Shown here piece by piece: positions 7,901 through 8,283 of a DNA stretch of 8,283 nucleotides. Position 1 is the stretch's first letter. Each line of letters opens with the position of its first letter. The position numbers and the translations under genes are program-made. The stretch is from Planctomycetota bacterium (GTDB lineage: Bacteria > Planctomycetota > Phycisphaerae > WQYP01): assembly GCA_021828925.1 (NCBI GenBank), contig JAJZCT010000122.1, positions 1 to 8,283 on the forward strand. The letters run 5' to 3'. Below the pieces are notes generated by a model that saw only the letters and a list, made by a program, of their open reading frames with translations, searched no databases and was not told where the DNA came from.

Positions 7901-8283
7901 ATTCCTTTACGGAAAATCGATGGGTGGATGTTTCAAACCACCGCTTTGGCGTTACCTGGGCCAGCATCGATGCGCCGATGTTTGATGTCGGGCGCATCAC
8001 CTCGGTAACCGTGGAGCATGGACAACCCTCCCCGCCTCATGTGGCCGCCGGTTCTACGGTTTTCTCCTATGTTATGAACAATTATTGGCGCACCAATTAT
8101 AGAGCATTCCAAAGCGGCATGACGGTGTTTCACTATGTTTTAAGACCGCACGGCGCTTTTTCTCAGGCGGCGGCCCAGCGGTTCGGCGTTGATACCCAGC
8201 AGCCGCTGGTTACCGCGTTGATTGCTCCTCATGCCAAAGTCTTTGCACCGATGTTGACCGTAACACCATCGAAGGTGCTGGTG
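4942..8283 (+). CDS. GH38 family alpha-mannosidase with N-terminal carbohydrate-binding-like domain (3' end outside window)
   Basis: Family 38 enzymes are zinc-dependent retaining alpha-mannosidases. The frame is open for 1114 codons to the window edge. ATG 4942 is the first start after an in-frame stop (4933-4935), but its ribosome binding site is poor; ATG 5038 (residue 33) would give a normal signal peptide, a hydrophobic run ending LKA-AP near residues 54-58. Residues about 66-229 resemble the carbohydrate-binding domain III of family 4 polysaccharide lyases (LWHIGG at the start; VGDNLIRIRS, GSWGIYHSLALY at the end). A small beta domain follows to about 333. The GH38 core has zinc ligands His341 and Asp343 in PHSHTDVGF, the likely nucleophile and ligand Asp458 in SDVPAYTWG, GDNGPPD (Asp565, possible acid/base region), the middle-domain motif GDYNGYWEDGAASAA (614-628) and the last zinc ligand His674 in FDEHSWGA. 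A C-terminal beta-sandwich starts near LSNGLIRL (836-843). All key zinc residues are present, so it should be active. The family is secure; substrate is inferred as terminal alpha-mannose. The end of the C-terminal domain is cut off. Confidence 0.93.
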   Translation, partial: MRDQRQMVDTSAIRLIKLPDHLCLCLWPGIRWMGRTIAPLVIPVLILLTWPIMLKAAPTGGAMKQLWHIGGTSTPWTDAAFALAPDGWRHYKHDGFLVIGKSDPKTSWPYVQPGPQDGWAGHRQHTFVVVFGLTKAAAGRATLVVRFAALQPAHPPRFRMQINDAWSHVFRTPRGRSNAPLMGHPRQGRPYILRAVFPASALHVGDNLIRIRSTAGSWGIYHSLALYAPGADRLAVVHNTVVLEHAATDSRYIAQRSNQIRVQLHILRIGKAANGIVHIGAGSTELMLKTGLRRYTLSVPRPHKPGSLPLDISIPGHPAVRCVLRVPAPEPFTIFILPHSHTDVGFKYYQPVALRLHADYIIQALRLIRETRHEPPDAQFRWNLECMIEARQFMKIATPKQKKDFFAAVADGHIGLDALYDNELTGLCQPEELLHYIAYSKDFERTCHVSIDSAMISDVPAYTWGMVPVLHQAGVKYWSWGPNRGYSQQWNNQPFYWLSPSGHSRVLVWQSCRGYQSAFAPHRPGGMSANYHRDAAALRHFINDFAADFPHFPYSMIYTRWTIGDNGPPDPNLSRFVARWNAGHASPRLVIATTRQAFRALVAEYGRKLPAYTGDYNGYWEDGAASAARATAMNRRAGNRLSEDQMLWSMLQAPAYPAGDFDRAWQDVLLFDEHSWGADCAWTRPYRTFTREQWAWKKRYARRALHLSNVLRRHVKHALHAPAWSPWFGVFNTCNWRRSSLVTVPPALALARGALVVRHGSTPAVPPRSWKHWVRGIHVMNARNQPVPCQRMADQSLVFLARHIRGLAARRYYVAPGRAPAAFPDLIPARASGTTLSNGLIRLHVSSATGAIDSMYVKGIAGNLVNENNAAARGLNDYIYLLGAHNTQTLRSGRPAIRILADGPLVAELEVRSSAPGCHILIRRISLVAGRKEVYISDLLDKKQVYPEHEAVYLGFPFAISHGIVRYDEPWSVIQLGKDQLKWAHKNSFTENRWVDVSNHRFGVTWASIDAPMFDVGRITSVTVEHGQPSPPHVAAGSTVFSYVMNNYWRTNYRAFQSGMTVFHYVLRPHGAFSQAAAQRFGVDTQQPLVTALIAPHAKVFAPMLTVTPSKVLV

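Noticed and set aside
1..8283. Search for CRISPR repeats, tRNA/rRNA genes, insertion sequences, attachment sites or defence genes
   Set aside because: No regularly spaced repeats, cloverleaf-like segments, transposase motifs or terminal inverted repeats were seen on reading.

Overview
The window reads as chromosomal DNA from a planctomycete, most likely a Phycisphaerae relative. The grounds are a PEP-CTERM anchored surface protein, a planctomycete-style pseudopilin ([10 protein letters not shown]-terminus with a C-terminal H-x(n)-D-x-H V motif), and large secreted glycoside hydrolases with long signal-sequence n-regions, all at moderately high GC. This placement is inferred from protein style; there is no rRNA or marker gene to confirm it. 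All supported genes lie on the + strand.

Layout: (1) 1-883, the 3' part of a secreted PEP-CTERM protein that runs in from upstream. (2) 884-1004, a short spacer with a terminator-like hairpin, an overlapping alternative hairpin and a third hairpin just before a strong ribosome binding site. (3) 1005-2036, a complete 343-residue pseudopilin-like protein. (4) 2037-2319, a spacer with a strong Rho-independent terminator (2136-2186), then a leader that holds a possible 36-codon peptide overlapping the next start. (5) 2320-4779, an 819-residue lipoprotein of glycoside hydrolase family 92 (exo-alpha-mannosidase). (6) 4780-4941, a 162-base spacer with no convincing terminator. (7) 4942 to the window end, at least 1114 codons of a secreted family 38 alpha-mannosidase with an N-terminal carbohydrate-binding-like domain. 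It is open at the right edge and still lacks its C-terminal end.

The two mannosidases are the functional core. A lipid-anchored calcium-dependent inverting enzyme (GH92) and a zinc-dependent retaining enzyme (GH38) are adjacent, co-directional and probably co-transcribed, so the locus looks like part of an alpha-mannan or mannose-rich glycan utilisation region. The GH92 enzyme lacks the loop carrying the His-Glu pair of characterised alpha-1,2-mannosidases and has other changes near the active site, so its linkage preference should not be assumed. The PEP-CTERM protein and pseudopilin are of kinds that recur many times in such genomes; the terminators suggest they are separate transcription units from the mannosidases.

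I did not find a clearly new system, CRISPR array, transposon, tRNA or rRNA. The most interesting points are the divergent GH92 active site, the CBM-like/GH38 fusion, the possible coupled leader peptide before GH92 and the overlapping hairpins after the PEP-CTERM gene.
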